Shown: one piece after another, positions 27,778 to 37,099 of the stretch
Position numbering within the stretch: the first letter of the stretch is position 1
Layout: each line of letters begins with the position of its first letter
Origin: Ga0077530 sp046293075
Lineage (GTDB): Bacteria > Pseudomonadota > Alphaproteobacteria > Rhizobiales > Hyphomicrobiaceae
Assembly (NCBI GenBank): GCA_046293075.1
Contig: JBKBPL010000004.1
Span: 62,001-126,000, forward strand
DNA: 64,000 nt
Direction of reading: 5' to 3'
Program-made: the position numbers and the translations under genes
The notes under the pieces: generated by a model
The model's input: the letters and a program-made list of their open reading frames with translations, nothing else
What the model was told of the DNA's origin: nothing
Databases searched by the model: none

Positions 27778-29219
27778 GACGGAACAGGCGGGTGAAAATT
27801 GTCGCGACGCTGGGCCCGGTCTCGTCGACCCCTGACGTGATCGAGAGCTACTTCCTGGCCGGCGTCGATGTCTTTCGCATCAACATGAGCCATTCGAGCT
27901 TCGACATGGTGCGGGGGCTGCATAGTGCGGTGCGCGCTGCCGAGATCAAGCATGGCCGCCCGATCGGCATTCTCGCCGACTTGCAAGGCCCGAAGTTCCG
28001 CGTCGGCAAGCTCGGCGGCGATCGGGCCGAGATCAAGGCCGGGCAAACCTATGTCTTCGACACCGACGAGCAGGAGGGTGACGATCGCCGCGTCTTCCTC
28101 CCCCATCCACAGATCTTCCAGAGTGTAGAGGCCGGTCACACCCTGCTGCTCGACGACGGCAAGATCCGGATGCGCGTCATCGAGGCCGATCCCCGGCGCA
28201 TTGCCGCCGAGGTGATCGTCGGCGGCCCGCTCGCGAGCCGCAAGGGCATCTCCCTGCCCGATACGATCCTGCCCGTGAGCCCGCTGACCGACAAGGACAA
28301 GGCCGATCTCGACTTCGTCCTGAAGCTCGGCATCGACTGGGTAGGGCTCTCGTTTGTCCAGCGCGGCGAGGACGTGGCGCTGGCACGTCGGATGATCGGG
28401 CAGGGTGCCGCGATCATGTCGAAGATCGAAAAGCCCTCCGCGATCGCCGATCTCGATCAGATCATCGCGCAGTCGGACGCGCTCATGGTGGCGCGCGGCG
28501 ATCTCGGTGTCGAAATGCCGGTCGAGCGTGTGCCTGGCCTGCAAAAGCAGATCACGCGCAAGGCGCGCGCAGCCGGCAAGCCGGTGGTGATCGCAACGCA
28601 GATGCTCGAGAGCATGATCAGTGCGCCGGTGCCAACGCGCGCCGAGGTGTCCGACGTTGCCACGGCGGTGTTCGATGGCGCGGACGCGATCATGCTGTCG
28701 GCAGAGTCAGCCGTCGGCAAGTATCCCATCGAGGCGATCGGCATGATGGACCGCATCGCCATCGAGGCCGAGGCGGATCCGACCTACGACGTGCTGGTTC
28801 ACGCAACCAGCACGCCGCCGCAGCCGACAGCGGCCGACGCGATTGCGGCCGCCACCCACGCGGTCGCCGATACGCTGCGGCTTTCGGCCATCATCTGCTT
28901 CACGGCGACCGGCTCGACGGCGCTGCGCGTTGCGCGCGAGCGGCCCGGCCTGCCGGTCATAGGCCTGACGCCGGTTGTCGCAACCGCGCGACGGCTTGCC
29001 GTCGTGTGGGGGGTGCATTGCGTGCTGACCAGCGATCCCGAGAACCTCGCCGATATGGTGAAGAAGGCGTGCCGCATTGCCTTCGAGGAAGGCTTTGTGC
29101 GCGCCGGCGGCGGCGTCATCATTACCGCGGGCGTACCGCTCGGCTCACCCGGCACGACCAACATGGTCCGCATTGCCTATGTGAACGAGCAGGGCGAAGC
29201 GACGTCGCTCTCCGTGTAG
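27774..29219 (+). CDS. pyk: Pyruvate kinase
   Basis: A 481-residue glycolytic enzyme converting phosphoenolpyruvate and ADP to pyruvate and ATP. Motifs include KIVATLGPVSS, VFRINMSHSS, LADLQGPKFRVG, the active-site segment IMSKIEKPSAI with its catalytic Lys, MVARGDLGVEMP for K+/Mg2+ and substrate binding, and the C-terminal allosteric domain from about 360. ATG 27774 overlaps the DUF1036 stop, fitting the family start MRRNRRVKIVATLGP. It ends the gckA operon. Confidence 0.96.
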   Translation: MRRNRRVKIVATLGPVSSTPDVIESYFLAGVDVFRINMSHSSFDMVRGLHSAVRAAEIKHGRPIGILADLQGPKFRVGKLGGDRAEIKAGQTYVFDTDEQEGDDRRVFLPHPQIFQSVEAGHTLLLDDGKIRMRVIEADPRRIAAEVIVGGPLASRKGISLPDTILPVSPLTDKDKADLDFVLKLGIDWVGLSFVQRGEDVALARRMIGQGAAIMSKIEKPSAIADLDQIIAQSDALMVARGDLGVEMPVERVPGLQKQITRKARAAGKPVVIATQMLESMISAPVPTRAEVSDVATAVFDGADAIMLSAESAVGKYPIEAIGMMDRIAIEAEADPTYDVLVHATSTPPQPTAADAIAAATHAVADTLRLSAIICFTATGSTALRVARERPGLPVIGLTPVVATARRLAVVWGVHCVLTSDPENLADMVKKACRIAFEEGFVRAGGGVIITAGVPLGSPGTTNMVRIAYVNEQGEATSLSV

Positions 29220-29233
29220 GTCTGAGGTCGCCG

Positions 29234-29247
29234 CTCCGAGACCGGAG
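29234..29247. terminator. Small hairpin between convergent pyk and CDF genes
   Basis: CTCCG-AGAC-CGGAG folds into a 5-bp stem in the 31-bp gap between two convergent stops. It may serve as a bidirectional terminator but has no T-run. Confidence 0.3.
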
Positions 29248-29250
29248 AGC

Positions 29251-30150
29251 TCACAGCACGAGCACGCCGCGGTGGCGGGCCTCGCCCTCGGGCTCGACGT
29301 GGATCACGATCTCGGCGCCGTCGATCTCGGCTTCGAGCGCGCGCTCGATGCGGTCGCAGATGCGGTGGGCATCGGCCACGCTCATGGCTCCCGGCACCAC
29401 GAGATGGAAGTCGATGAACGTCGCGCGGCCCGCCGTGCGCGTGCGGATATCGTGGGCCTCGATGGCACCTTCGGCGCTCTCCGAGATGACGCTGCGGATG
29501 CGCCGGCCGATATCGCCATCCACGGCCTCGTCCATGAGGCCGCCGATTGACGTGCGCACGACGCGCCAGCCGGCGACCAGGATGTTGACGGCCACCAGGG
29601 CCGCGAGGAGTGGATCAAGGATCGTCCAGCCGGTCAGCACGGCGAGCGTCAATCCAAGGATGACGCCGACAGATGTCGCAACATCGGAGAAGAGGTGCCA
29701 GCCGTCTGCCACCAGCGCCGGTGAGCGCCAGCGTCGCCCGTAGGTGATGAGCGCCCAGGACCAGCCGGCATTGATCACCGTCGCCACGCCACTGATCGCA
29801 AGGCCGAGCCACGGTTCACTTATGGCGCGCGGCTCGCGTACGGCCTGCCAGGCAGCATGCAGAATGAGCAGCGCCGCGAGAATGATCAGCACGCCCTCGA
29901 GAACGGCCGAGAAGTATTCCGCCTTGTGATGGCCGAACTGATGCTGGCGATCAGCAGGACGCGCGCTGATACGGACGGCCATCAGGGCGACCAGCGCGGT
30001 CACGACATTGACGATGCTCTCGAGCGCGTCGGAGAAGAGCGCGACGCTCCCGGTCATCCAGTAGGCCAGATATTTTATGCCCAGGACGGCCGTGGCGACA
30101 GCGATGCTCGCGATCGCCATTCTGCTGGTGCGTGCTTCGATGCTCGGCAT
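29251..30150 (-). CDS. Cation diffusion facilitator family transporter
   Basis: Predicted 299-residue inner-membrane metal exporter of the CDF family (zinc, iron, manganese or cobalt against protons). Six hydrophobic segments are seen, with metal-site residues in ALFSDALESIVN of helix 2 and ADGWHLFSDVATS of helix 5, and a cytoplasmic C-terminal domain (TAGRATFIDFHLVVPG, DRIERALEAEIDGAEIVIHVEP). ATG 30150 is taken because family similarity begins soon after; GTG 30171 is an alternative and neither has a strong ribosome binding site. Metal specificity cannot be read. Confidence 0.9.
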   Translation of the reverse strand: MPSIEARTSRMAIASIAVATAVLGIKYLAYWMTGSVALFSDALESIVNVVTALVALMAVRISARPADRQHQFGHHKAEYFSAVLEGVLIILAALLILHAAWQAVREPRAISEPWLGLAISGVATVINAGWSWALITYGRRWRSPALVADGWHLFSDVATSVGVILGLTLAVLTGWTILDPLLAALVAVNILVAGWRVVRTSIGGLMDEAVDGDIGRRIRSVISESAEGAIEAHDIRTRTAGRATFIDFHLVVPGAMSVADAHRICDRIERALEAEIDGAEIVIHVEPEGEARHRGVLVL

Positions 30151-30285
30151 TGGGGGGGCGGGGCGGCTCACGGTTGAGAAGCGCTCATGCGGGCGCGTTG
30201 CCCCCTTGAACACGCATGACCACGCGAAATCAACTGGCCGCAGAGCTTTTGGCAGTATTTGCAAATGGTTGGCGGTGGCGGGACT

Positions 30286-31395
30286 TCAGGATGGCGCGGA
30301 CGGGCGGAGGCCGGCGGCTTGCTCGGCCATGGCGGTATGCGCCTCCCGGAAGGTAATCAGCCGGCGCTGCGCCTCGTCCCAAACTGCCAAGCGCGCGCAT
30401 TTGAAGCTTTGACAGAGTGTCACGCGGTTCATGGTCTGGAACTCGGGGGAGGCCGCGAGGCACTCGCGCAGGCGGTAATTTGGAATGACGCTGTTCAGGT
30501 GGTGAATGTGGTGCAGGCCGATGCTGCCCGTAAACCATTCGAGCGGCTTCGGCAGATCGTAATACGAAGAGCCGCGGATCGCAGCGACCTGGAAATCCCA
30601 CTCGTCGCTTGCGTCCCAGTGAGCATTTTCGAACTGGTGCTGGATGAAGAACAACCATCCCCCGAGAGCCGAGGCCATCAGGATCATCGGAGCAACGATC
30701 CACATAAGCCTAGCGTAGCCGATGGTGGCGCCGAGCAAACCGTAGACGACGATTATCGCGATGTTGAGACCGACCACGCTTCGCCAGCCTTCCCTGCTGT
30801 CGAGCGGATGTCCCCAAGGCAGGCGCTGCAAGATCACGAAGAAGAAGGGCACTGCGATGGGGAACAGGAACAGCGGATGGCGGTAGATGCGATAGCGCAG
30901 ACGTCCCCAAGTCGAGCAGCCGCCGTACTCGGCGAGCGTGAGGGTGTCGATATCACCGTAGCCGCGGCGGTCGAGATTGCCCGAGGTGGCGTGGTGCTTG
31001 GCATGAACGCGGCGCCAGAGGCCGTACGGCGTCAGGGTCAGGACGCTGATCAGCCGCCCGAGGGTGTCGTTGGCATGTGCGGATGGAAGGAATGAGCCAT
31101 GCCCGCAGTCGTGCTGAATGATGAAGAACCGGACCAGCAGGCCGGAAGCCGGCAGTGCGAGGAGCACCGTCAGCCAGTAAGCATCGTCTACCGTCGCCCA
31201 CATGGCCGCCAGAAGGGCCAGGAACGGGACCGCCGTGGTGAGGATCTGAACGATCGCGCGCCGCGTGTCGGCGCCACGGTACATGGCGCAGTGCGCCGCC
31301 AGCCGCCGCGCTTCGGCCTTCAGTGCTGCCGCATCGTCGAATTCCCCTCCCGCAGCTGCTCCTGCGCCGACGGCGGGACTCTTTGAGATAGTCAA
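30286..31395 (-). CDS. Fatty acid desaturase (membrane di-iron)
   Basis: Predicted 369-residue membrane desaturase or hydroxylase. The three histidine clusters that bind the di-iron centre are present: HDCGHGS, HAKHHATSGN and GLHHIHHLNS, separated by two pairs of hydrophobic segments. This places it with the acyl-lipid (delta-12/omega-3-like) desaturases that introduce a double bond into membrane fatty acids, often in the cold. TTG 31395 has GGAG 11 bases upstream and is preferred over GTG 31485, whose extra region contains a rare TTA codon and no ribosome binding site. Confidence 0.85.
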   Translation of the reverse strand: MTISKSPAVGAGAAAGGEFDDAAALKAEARRLAAHCAMYRGADTRRAIVQILTTAVPFLALLAAMWATVDDAYWLTVLLALPASGLLVRFFIIQHDCGHGSFLPSAHANDTLGRLISVLTLTPYGLWRRVHAKHHATSGNLDRRGYGDIDTLTLAEYGGCSTWGRLRYRIYRHPLFLFPIAVPFFFVILQRLPWGHPLDSREGWRSVVGLNIAIIVVYGLLGATIGYARLMWIVAPMILMASALGGWLFFIQHQFENAHWDASDEWDFQVAAIRGSSYYDLPKPLEWFTGSIGLHHIHHLNSVIPNYRLRECLAASPEFQTMNRVTLCQSFKCARLAVWDEAQRRLITFREAHTAMAEQAAGLRPSAPS

Positions 31396-31887
31396 GGCGG
31401 GAACGTCTCCACGACGGTGTTCTTGTAAGACCGCGCGCCGAGGCCATTCGTGGGCCGGCGGTACCCTTTTCCAGCGAGGAAGCACGATTTGACTTGCCGT
31501 GTCATGGCATACAACGCGACGTGCCTCAGCAAATCGTCGCAGGCCCTGTGGATAACGGCCGAGATTGCTGCCTTCGACTCGCGAGGCGCGCGCCGCCGGG
31601 GATGCGCCTGCGTGATCCCCCGGCCCCCGCCCGAGGTCCCAGGACTCGCCCGCGATCCGCGATCAACGCACTGGTCAGGCCGGATCACGCGCGATATGCT
31701 TTTAACAACGAATTGATTGGCCGGGCTGGCACGTCGGCGGCCCGCCGATTGAGTGTGCGTTTGCCTGCGTTCCGAGGCTGGTCGGCGATCCTCGAATCGC
31801 CGGAATTGGCTCGGATCCTTCATTTCCGTGCGCATCGGCTTCCTGGTCTCGCCACCTTGACCGCGCGCCCTGATCCTGCGGACTGCG
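31396..31887. other. Intergenic region between divergent desaturase and PfkB kinase genes
   Basis: About 490 bp with no frame that looks like a gene. It holds the start regions of two divergent genes and an AT-richer stretch at about 31694-31713 (ATATGCTTTTAACAACGAAT) that could be a promoter. Nothing else can be supported. Confidence 0.5.
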
Positions 31888-32802
31888 ATGGCTCAGCCGG
31901 TTTCCCTCATCTGTGTCGGACATGCGGCCCTCGACCGGATCTATCGGATCGAGAGCTTTCCGCCCGAACCGACCAAGATCCGCGCCCTCGAGCACATCGA
32001 GGTCGGCGGTGGGATGGCCGCCAACGCAGCGGTTGCGGCCGCGCGCCTTGGCGCCCGCGTGGAACTGTGGTCGCGTGTCGGGGACGATCAGGCCGGCGTC
32101 GCCATACGGAACGGTCTCAAGGCTGAAAAGGTGGATGTCCGCTATGTCCACGCCTTCGAGGAGGCCCGCTCGTCGACGTCGGCGGTCATCGTCGATAGCC
32201 AAGGCGAGCGCATGATCGTCACGCAGCGCGACACCTCGATCCCGGCCGGCACGAGCTGGCTGCCGATCGAGCGCATTGCTGAGGCGCACGCGGTGCTCTG
32301 CGATCTGCGCTGGCTGGAGGCGGTGCGGGTGGTGCTGACGCGGGCACAGCGGGAGGGCGTCCCTACGGTGCTCGACGCCGACCTCGGTGGCCGCGAAGCG
32401 CTGCCCGAGCTGCTGCAACTGGTCGACCATGCCGTATTTTCGGCCCCGTCGCTTCATGAGTTCGCGCGCGGCATGAGTGACGCCGACGCCCTCCAGCAGG
32501 TCTTGCGCCATGGTCCGCGTCATGCCGGCGTCACGCTCGGGGCGCGCGGCTATCTCTGGGCCGAGCGCGACGGCCGGACGGGCCATCAGCCGGCCTTCCG
32601 CGTCGATGTCGTCGATACGACCGGGGCGGGCGATGCCTTCCACGGTGCCTTCGCTCTCGGCGTGGCGGAGGGGCTGCCGATCGAGGCCAATGTGCGCCGG
32701 GCTGCAGCGGTGGCCGCGCTGAAGTGCACGCGCCTCGGGAGCCGCGCCGGCCTGCCGACGCGGAGCGAGCTCGAGCTCTTCATTGCTTTGCACGACAGTT
32801 GA
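31888..32802 (+). CDS. PfkB/ribokinase family sugar kinase
   Basis: A 304-residue carbohydrate kinase. The N-terminal PfkB signature (EVGGGMAANAAVAAARLGARVELWSRVGDD) and the C-terminal one with the anion hole and catalytic Asp (DTTGAGDAFHGAFALG) are both intact. The family phosphorylates sugars or sugar acids using ATP; similarity of GHAALDRIY and GGGMAANAA is to ketohexokinase and sulfofructose kinase-like members, but the substrate is open. The next gene encodes a xylose-isomerase-like barrel and then transketolase, so a pentose or ketose route is plausible. Confidence 0.9.
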   Translation: MAQPVSLICVGHAALDRIYRIESFPPEPTKIRALEHIEVGGGMAANAAVAAARLGARVELWSRVGDDQAGVAIRNGLKAEKVDVRYVHAFEEARSSTSAVIVDSQGERMIVTQRDTSIPAGTSWLPIERIAEAHAVLCDLRWLEAVRVVLTRAQREGVPTVLDADLGGREALPELLQLVDHAVFSAPSLHEFARGMSDADALQQVLRHGPRHAGVTLGARGYLWAERDGRTGHQPAFRVDVVDTTGAGDAFHGAFALGVAEGLPIEANVRRAAAVAALKCTRLGSRAGLPTRSELELFIALHDS

Positions 32803-32862
32803 CTCGCCCACCGCCCGCTCCTACGCCTTTCATGCGTGGGGAGGGCGGCAGGAGCGGCATTC

Positions 32863-33708
32863 ATGACAGCTCAGCACACGATTGCCTTCGTCAACGACGA
32901 GCTGAGAGCGCCGCTGGCCGCGACGATCGCGTTCGCACTCAACAACGGGGTGACGGCGCTCGAAATGCGCTCGATCGAAGGCCGCAATTTCCTCGCGCTT
33001 TCGCCCGGCGAGCAGAAGGACGCGGCCGACCGGCTTGCCGATGCCGGGCTCAGGGTGGTGGGGCTTGCCTCGCCGCTGCTCAAATGGGCGGCCCCGGGCC
33101 GGGCTGCCACTAGGCTGGGCGACCAGTTCGGCTTCGAGATCGGCTCACGCTCGCTCGGCGAGATCGCCCGGCTCGCAGCCGAGGCGGCGCATCGGCTGGG
33201 CACGGGCAATGTCCGCATCTTCAGCTTTCTGACCTACGACGAATTCAAGCTCGCGGATCTCGAGCCCGCCCTCGACGAGCTGTTGGCGATCGCCGAGCGA
33301 GAGGAACTGGTTCTCCATGTCGAGAACGAGCCCGTATGCAATATCCGGGATGAAGCGGACCTGATGGCGCTCGTCCAGGCGCGGCGCCACCCGCGCCTCA
33401 AGGCCCTGCTTGACATTGGCAATATCTATGCGGCGGGTGCCACGCCCGATACCGGCCGGATGGCCGCGCTCATGCCGTTCGTCGAGCACATGCACTTCAA
33501 GGACTTCTCGATTGGCGCCGGCCGCCGCCATGTCGCCGTGGGCGAGGGTGATGTGCCGTACCGGGCCTACATCAAGGCGTGCCTCGATGCGGCGGCGGGG
33601 CGCCCGCTGACCCTGTCTGTCGAAACCCACGTCCCCGATGACCCGGTCGGGGCGACACAGCGTTCACTCATGCGCCTCAGGGAGCTGGTCGCCACTGCGA
33701 CCGCATGA
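32863..33708 (+). CDS. Sugar phosphate isomerase/epimerase, xylose isomerase-like TIM barrel
   Basis: A 281-residue AP-endonuclease-2-type TIM barrel. Metal-binding residues are suggested by VLHVENEPVCNIRDEADLM, KALLDIGNIYAAG, VEHMHFKDFSIGAGRRHVAVGEGDVPY and SVETHVPDD, the usual Glu-Asp-His-Glu positions. Such proteins isomerise or epimerise sugars and inositol derivatives. ATG 32863 has GGAG ten bases upstream. It is 60 bp after the sugar kinase and 114 bp before transketolase on the same strand, supporting a carbohydrate role. Confidence 0.85.
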   Translation: MTAQHTIAFVNDELRAPLAATIAFALNNGVTALEMRSIEGRNFLALSPGEQKDAADRLADAGLRVVGLASPLLKWAAPGRAATRLGDQFGFEIGSRSLGEIARLAAEAAHRLGTGNVRIFSFLTYDEFKLADLEPALDELLAIAEREELVLHVENEPVCNIRDEADLMALVQARRHPRLKALLDIGNIYAAGATPDTGRMAALMPFVEHMHFKDFSIGAGRRHVAVGEGDVPYRAYIKACLDAAAGRPLTLSVETHVPDDPVGATQRSLMRLRELVATATA

Positions 33709-33745
33709 TCGGGATAAGCCCGCCAAGGATGGTGGACGCACGGGC

Positions 33746-33767
33746 GGCGCATCGTTAATGGTGCGCC
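33746..33767 (+). terminator. Inverted repeat before transketolase
   Basis: GGCGCA-N10-TGCGCC lies 38 bp after the isomerase stop and 55 bp before the transketolase start. It may end the upstream transcript or be a leader or operator element; the 6-bp stem is short. Confidence 0.3.
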
Positions 33768-33822
33768 ATCTCCCCGCTTCTCAGTTGGGTTTTGGGGGAC
33801 ATAACCAGCAGGGACTGCGCGC

Positions 33823-35820
33823 ATGACTGGCAAGGCGAAGGGCGCGGCGCTCGCGACCCGCGAGATGGCAAACGCCATTCGGGCGCTGGCAATGGATGCC
33901 GTCGAGGCGGCGAAGTCCGGGCATCCGGGCATGCCCATGGGCATGGCCGACGTGGCGGCGGTGCTGTTCGCCGAGGAACTGAAATTCGATGCTGCCGCAC
34001 CCCGCTGGCCGGCGCGTGACCGCTTCGTGCTGTCGGCCGGTCACGGCTCCATGCTGCTCTATGCCCTCCTCTACCTGACCGGCTATCCGGGGATGACGAT
34101 CGAGGAGATCAAGAATTTCCGCCAGCTCGGATCGAAGACGGCCGGGCATCCCGAGTATGGCCACGCCGAGGGCATCGAGACGACGACCGGCCCGCTCGGT
34201 CAGGGCCTCGCCAATGCCGTCGGCATGGCGATCGCGGAGCGCATCTGGAATGCGCGTCATGGCGAGCTCTTCGACAACCGCACGTATGTGATTGCCGGCG
34301 ATGGCTGCCTCATGGAGGGCATCTCGCAGGAGGCGATCACGCTCGCCGGCCATCTGGGCCTCGGCCGGTTGATCGTGCTGTTCGACGACAACGGTATCTC
34401 GATCGACGGCCCGACGTCGCTCTCGACGAGCGAGGACCAGCTCGGGCGCTTCAAGGCCGCCGGCTGGAACACGCTCGCCATCGATGGGCACGACATGGAC
34501 GCGGTGCGACAAGCACTCGCAACCGCGCGCGCGGACGAGCGCAAGCCGTGGCTGATCGCGTGCAAGACCGTGATCGGTTTTGGCGCGCCGAAGAAGGCCG
34601 GGACGGCGGCGACCCACGGCTCGCCGCTCGGTGCGGAGGAAGTCGCCGGGGCGCGCGAAAAACTCGGCTGGACGAGCGGGCCCTTCGAGGTGCCGGCTGA
34701 AATCCTGAGTGCCTGGCGCGCGGTCGGCGCACGCGGCCGATCGGCGCGCGAGGCCTGGGAAGAGCGCTGGAGGAAGCTCGACGCCCGCGAGCGAGAGGCC
34801 TTCGAGAACCCGGCTGCGGCGCGCACCGAGGCCGTCCATGCGGCGGTCCTGAACCTCCGCGAGGCGGCCGCCGCCGAGACGGTTGAGCGCGCGACGCGCG
34901 TGTGGTCGGAGCGGGCGCTCGAGGCGCTTGTTGCCGCGCAGCCGGCGCTCATCGGCGGTTCGGCCGATCTGACCGGCTCCAACAACACCAAGGCGAAGAG
35001 CCAGAAGCCGATCGCAAAGGGTGACTTCGCGGGGAGCTACCTCTATTACGGCATCCGCGAGCACGGCATGGCTGCGGCGATGAACGGCATCGCGCTTTAC
35101 GGCGGGCTCATCCCGTACGGCGGGACGTTCCTCGTGTTCTCGGACTACTGCCGGCCGGCCATCCGCCTCGCCGCACTCATGCGCCGGCAGGTCGTCTATG
35201 TCTTCACGCACGACTCGATCGGCCTTGGCGAGGACGGGCCGACCCACCAGCCCATCGAGCATCTGGCGGCGCTGCGCGCGATCCCCAATCTCAACGTTCT
35301 CCGTCCGGCCGACGGTGTCGAGACCGCGGAATGCTGGGCGCTCGCCGTAGCGTCGGCCGGCACGCCGACCGTGCTGGCGCTGACACGGCAGAACGTGGCG
35401 AACCTGCGCAAGGGGCCGCTCGGCGAGAACCTCAGCGCCAGGGGCGGCTATGTACTCCGCGAGGCCAAAGGTGGCACGCGCGCGGTGACGCTGATCGCGA
35501 CCGGCTCCGAGGTCGGCATCGCCGTCAAGGCGGCGGACCTGCTGGCGGCGAAGGGCATTGCCGCGGCCGTCGTTTCGCTGCCGTCCTTTGAGCTCTTCCG
35601 CAAGCAGGATGCGGCCTATCGGCAGGGCGTGCTCGGCGATGTGCCGCGCGTCGCGATCGAGGCGGCGGTCGCGCAGGGCTGGTGCGAGTGGCTGCGGCCG
35701 ACGGATGCTTTCATCGGACTGTCCGACTTCGGTGCCTCGGCGCCCGCAGGCAAGCTCTTTGCGCACTTTGGCCTGACGCCGGAGCGCGTGGCCGAGGTGG
35801 CCGGGAAGCTCGTCGGTTGA
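33823..35820 (+). CDS. tkt: Transketolase
   Basis: A 665-residue thiamine-diphosphate enzyme that moves two-carbon units in the pentose phosphate or Calvin pathway. Visible are ANAIRALAMDAVEAAKSGHPGMPMG, the substrate-binding His segment AGHGSMLLYALLYLTGY, TTGPLGQGLANAVGMA, the cofactor motif AGDGCLMEGISQEA, and the pyrimidine domain with GIREHGMAAAMNGIALYGG and THDSIGLGEDGPTHQPIEHL. Full family length. ATG 33823 has AGGGA nine bases upstream. Confidence 0.97.
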   Translation: MTGKAKGAALATREMANAIRALAMDAVEAAKSGHPGMPMGMADVAAVLFAEELKFDAAAPRWPARDRFVLSAGHGSMLLYALLYLTGYPGMTIEEIKNFRQLGSKTAGHPEYGHAEGIETTTGPLGQGLANAVGMAIAERIWNARHGELFDNRTYVIAGDGCLMEGISQEAITLAGHLGLGRLIVLFDDNGISIDGPTSLSTSEDQLGRFKAAGWNTLAIDGHDMDAVRQALATARADERKPWLIACKTVIGFGAPKKAGTAATHGSPLGAEEVAGAREKLGWTSGPFEVPAEILSAWRAVGARGRSAREAWEERWRKLDAREREAFENPAAARTEAVHAAVLNLREAAAAETVERATRVWSERALEALVAAQPALIGGSADLTGSNNTKAKSQKPIAKGDFAGSYLYYGIREHGMAAAMNGIALYGGLIPYGGTFLVFSDYCRPAIRLAALMRRQVVYVFTHDSIGLGEDGPTHQPIEHLAALRAIPNLNVLRPADGVETAECWALAVASAGTPTVLALTRQNVANLRKGPLGENLSARGGYVLREAKGGTRAVTLIATGSEVGIAVKAADLLAAKGIAAAVVSLPSFELFRKQDAAYRQGVLGDVPRVAIEAAVAQGWCEWLRPTDAFIGLSDFGASAPAGKLFAHFGLTPERVAEVAGKLVG

Positions 35821-35928
35821 GCCCACGTGGCGCGCGAGAGATTACGGAACCGGGCGTACGCTGGCCGCGTTATTGCAGGCGCGGCCGCGCCACGGCACGG
35901 GCCGCGGTTGCCCAGGTGAGTACATCGC

Positions 35929-36216
35929 ATGGTCGAGAGACTTTCCCGCATCTTCTGCACCAGAGGACTGCTGATCGGGCTGGTCGTCATGGTGCCGGCA
36001 GCGAGCGGACCCCTTGAGGCCCAGCCCTTTGAGCATCAGCCCTATGAGGAGTGGCGATACGAGACCAGGCGGCCCAAGCGAGGCTATGAAGGTTTCCCGG
36101 CGCCTGGGGTCTACTGCTCCTATCATCGGGTGCCAAATCGCGTGTGCACCACCGACAAGCGCGGCCGCAGGACCTGCCGGATCAAGAGCTGGACGCTCGT
36201 GCAGTTCTGCAGCTGA
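35929..36216 (+). CDS. Small secreted Cys-containing protein, unknown
   Basis: A 95-residue protein with an N-terminal hydrophobic signal (TRGLLIGLVVMVPAASGPLEA) and a basic, aromatic mature part. Four cysteines lie in the last 35 residues (YCSYHRVPNRVC, RRTCRIKSW, VQFCS), a spacing that could form two disulfides. I recognise no family. It is 108 bp after tkt on the same strand and converges with the dienelactone hydrolase gene. The signal peptide and Cys pattern argue that it is real. Confidence 0.6.
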   Translation: MVERLSRIFCTRGLLIGLVVMVPAASGPLEAQPFEHQPYEEWRYETRRPKRGYEGFPAPGVYCSYHRVPNRVCTTDKRGRRTCRIKSWTLVQFCS

Positions 36217-36244
36217 GCGCCGAGAGGGGATCGCCCGCCGGCTT

Positions 36245-36982
36245 CTACCCCAAGCGCCTCCGATAGAGCGCGATCAGCCGCTCCCAGTGCCGTTCGGCGG
36301 CAGGCTTGTCGTAGACCCTGCGCTGCGGAAACCCAAAGCCGTGGTGCACGCCAGGGTAGATTTCCAGTTCGCCTGGATTACCTGACGCGTCGAAGAGCTT
36401 TTTCAGCTCCGCAACCATCGGCAGCGGTGCCAGCTCATCGTGCTCGGCGCAGGCGATGTAGAGCTCGCCCTTGGCCTTGCCGAGCGTGAGGTGCGGGCTT
36501 TCCTCCGCGCCACTGACGAGCCAGGTGCCATAGAAGGAGGCGGCGGCGGCGACGCGGTCCGGATAGCGTGCCGCCGCAGCGAGGGCATAGGGCCCGCTCA
36601 TGCAGTAGCCGTGGACGCCAATGGGGCCCGGCTTCACGCCCTCGCGCCCATCCAGAAACTGCATCATGGCGCCGACGTCCTCCATGACGGGCGGGATCGT
36701 CATCTTTGTGCGGATCGCGCGCATGCGCGTGTGCTCGGGGCTGCCGTGATCGAGGACTGTCGCATCGAATTTCGTGTCGCGTCCAGCGCGGTAGTAGAGG
36801 TTCGGCAGCAGCACGCAGTAGCCGACCGATGTCAGGCGCCGCGTCATGTCGCGCAATTCCTCGCGAATGCCGGGCGCATCCATCAGCAGCAGCACGGCGG
36901 GATGCGTGCCGCGGTCCGGCCGGCAGACGAAGGTCTCCATGGCGCCGTCGCGGGTCGGGATGTCGAGCGTCTCTTCGATCAT
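36245..36982 (-). CDS. Dienelactone hydrolase family protein
   Basis: A 245-residue alpha/beta hydrolase. The nucleophile elbow is GVHGYCMSGPYAL, with Cys as in classical dienelactone hydrolase, and the downstream Asp and His are in CAEHDELAPLP and YPGVHHGFGFPQR. The family opens dienelactones in chloroaromatic breakdown, but many members act on other esters. ATG 36982 has GGAGG nine bases upstream. It is divergent from the RidA-like gene, sharing a 117-bp promoter region. Confidence 0.9.
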   Translation of the reverse strand: MIEETLDIPTRDGAMETFVCRPDRGTHPAVLLLMDAPGIREELRDMTRRLTSVGYCVLLPNLYYRAGRDTKFDATVLDHGSPEHTRMRAIRTKMTIPPVMEDVGAMMQFLDGREGVKPGPIGVHGYCMSGPYALAAAARYPDRVAAAASFYGTWLVSGAEESPHLTLGKAKGELYIACAEHDELAPLPMVAELKKLFDASGNPGELEIYPGVHHGFGFPQRRVYDKPAAERHWERLIALYRRRLG

Positions 36983-37099
36983 GGCGTTGTTCCTCCGGAT
37001 GGCCCAAGCGTAGAGCGTGCGCGGCCAAAGATCGACTCGCGTGTGCAGGGCGCTATAGTTGGGTGATGCATCCGAGATGTGCAGCGGGAGGACACCAGC

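Noticed and set aside
31494..32126. Open frame in the gap before the PfkB kinase
   Set aside because: It runs out of frame into the kinase gene, is Arg/Pro-rich and has no motif.
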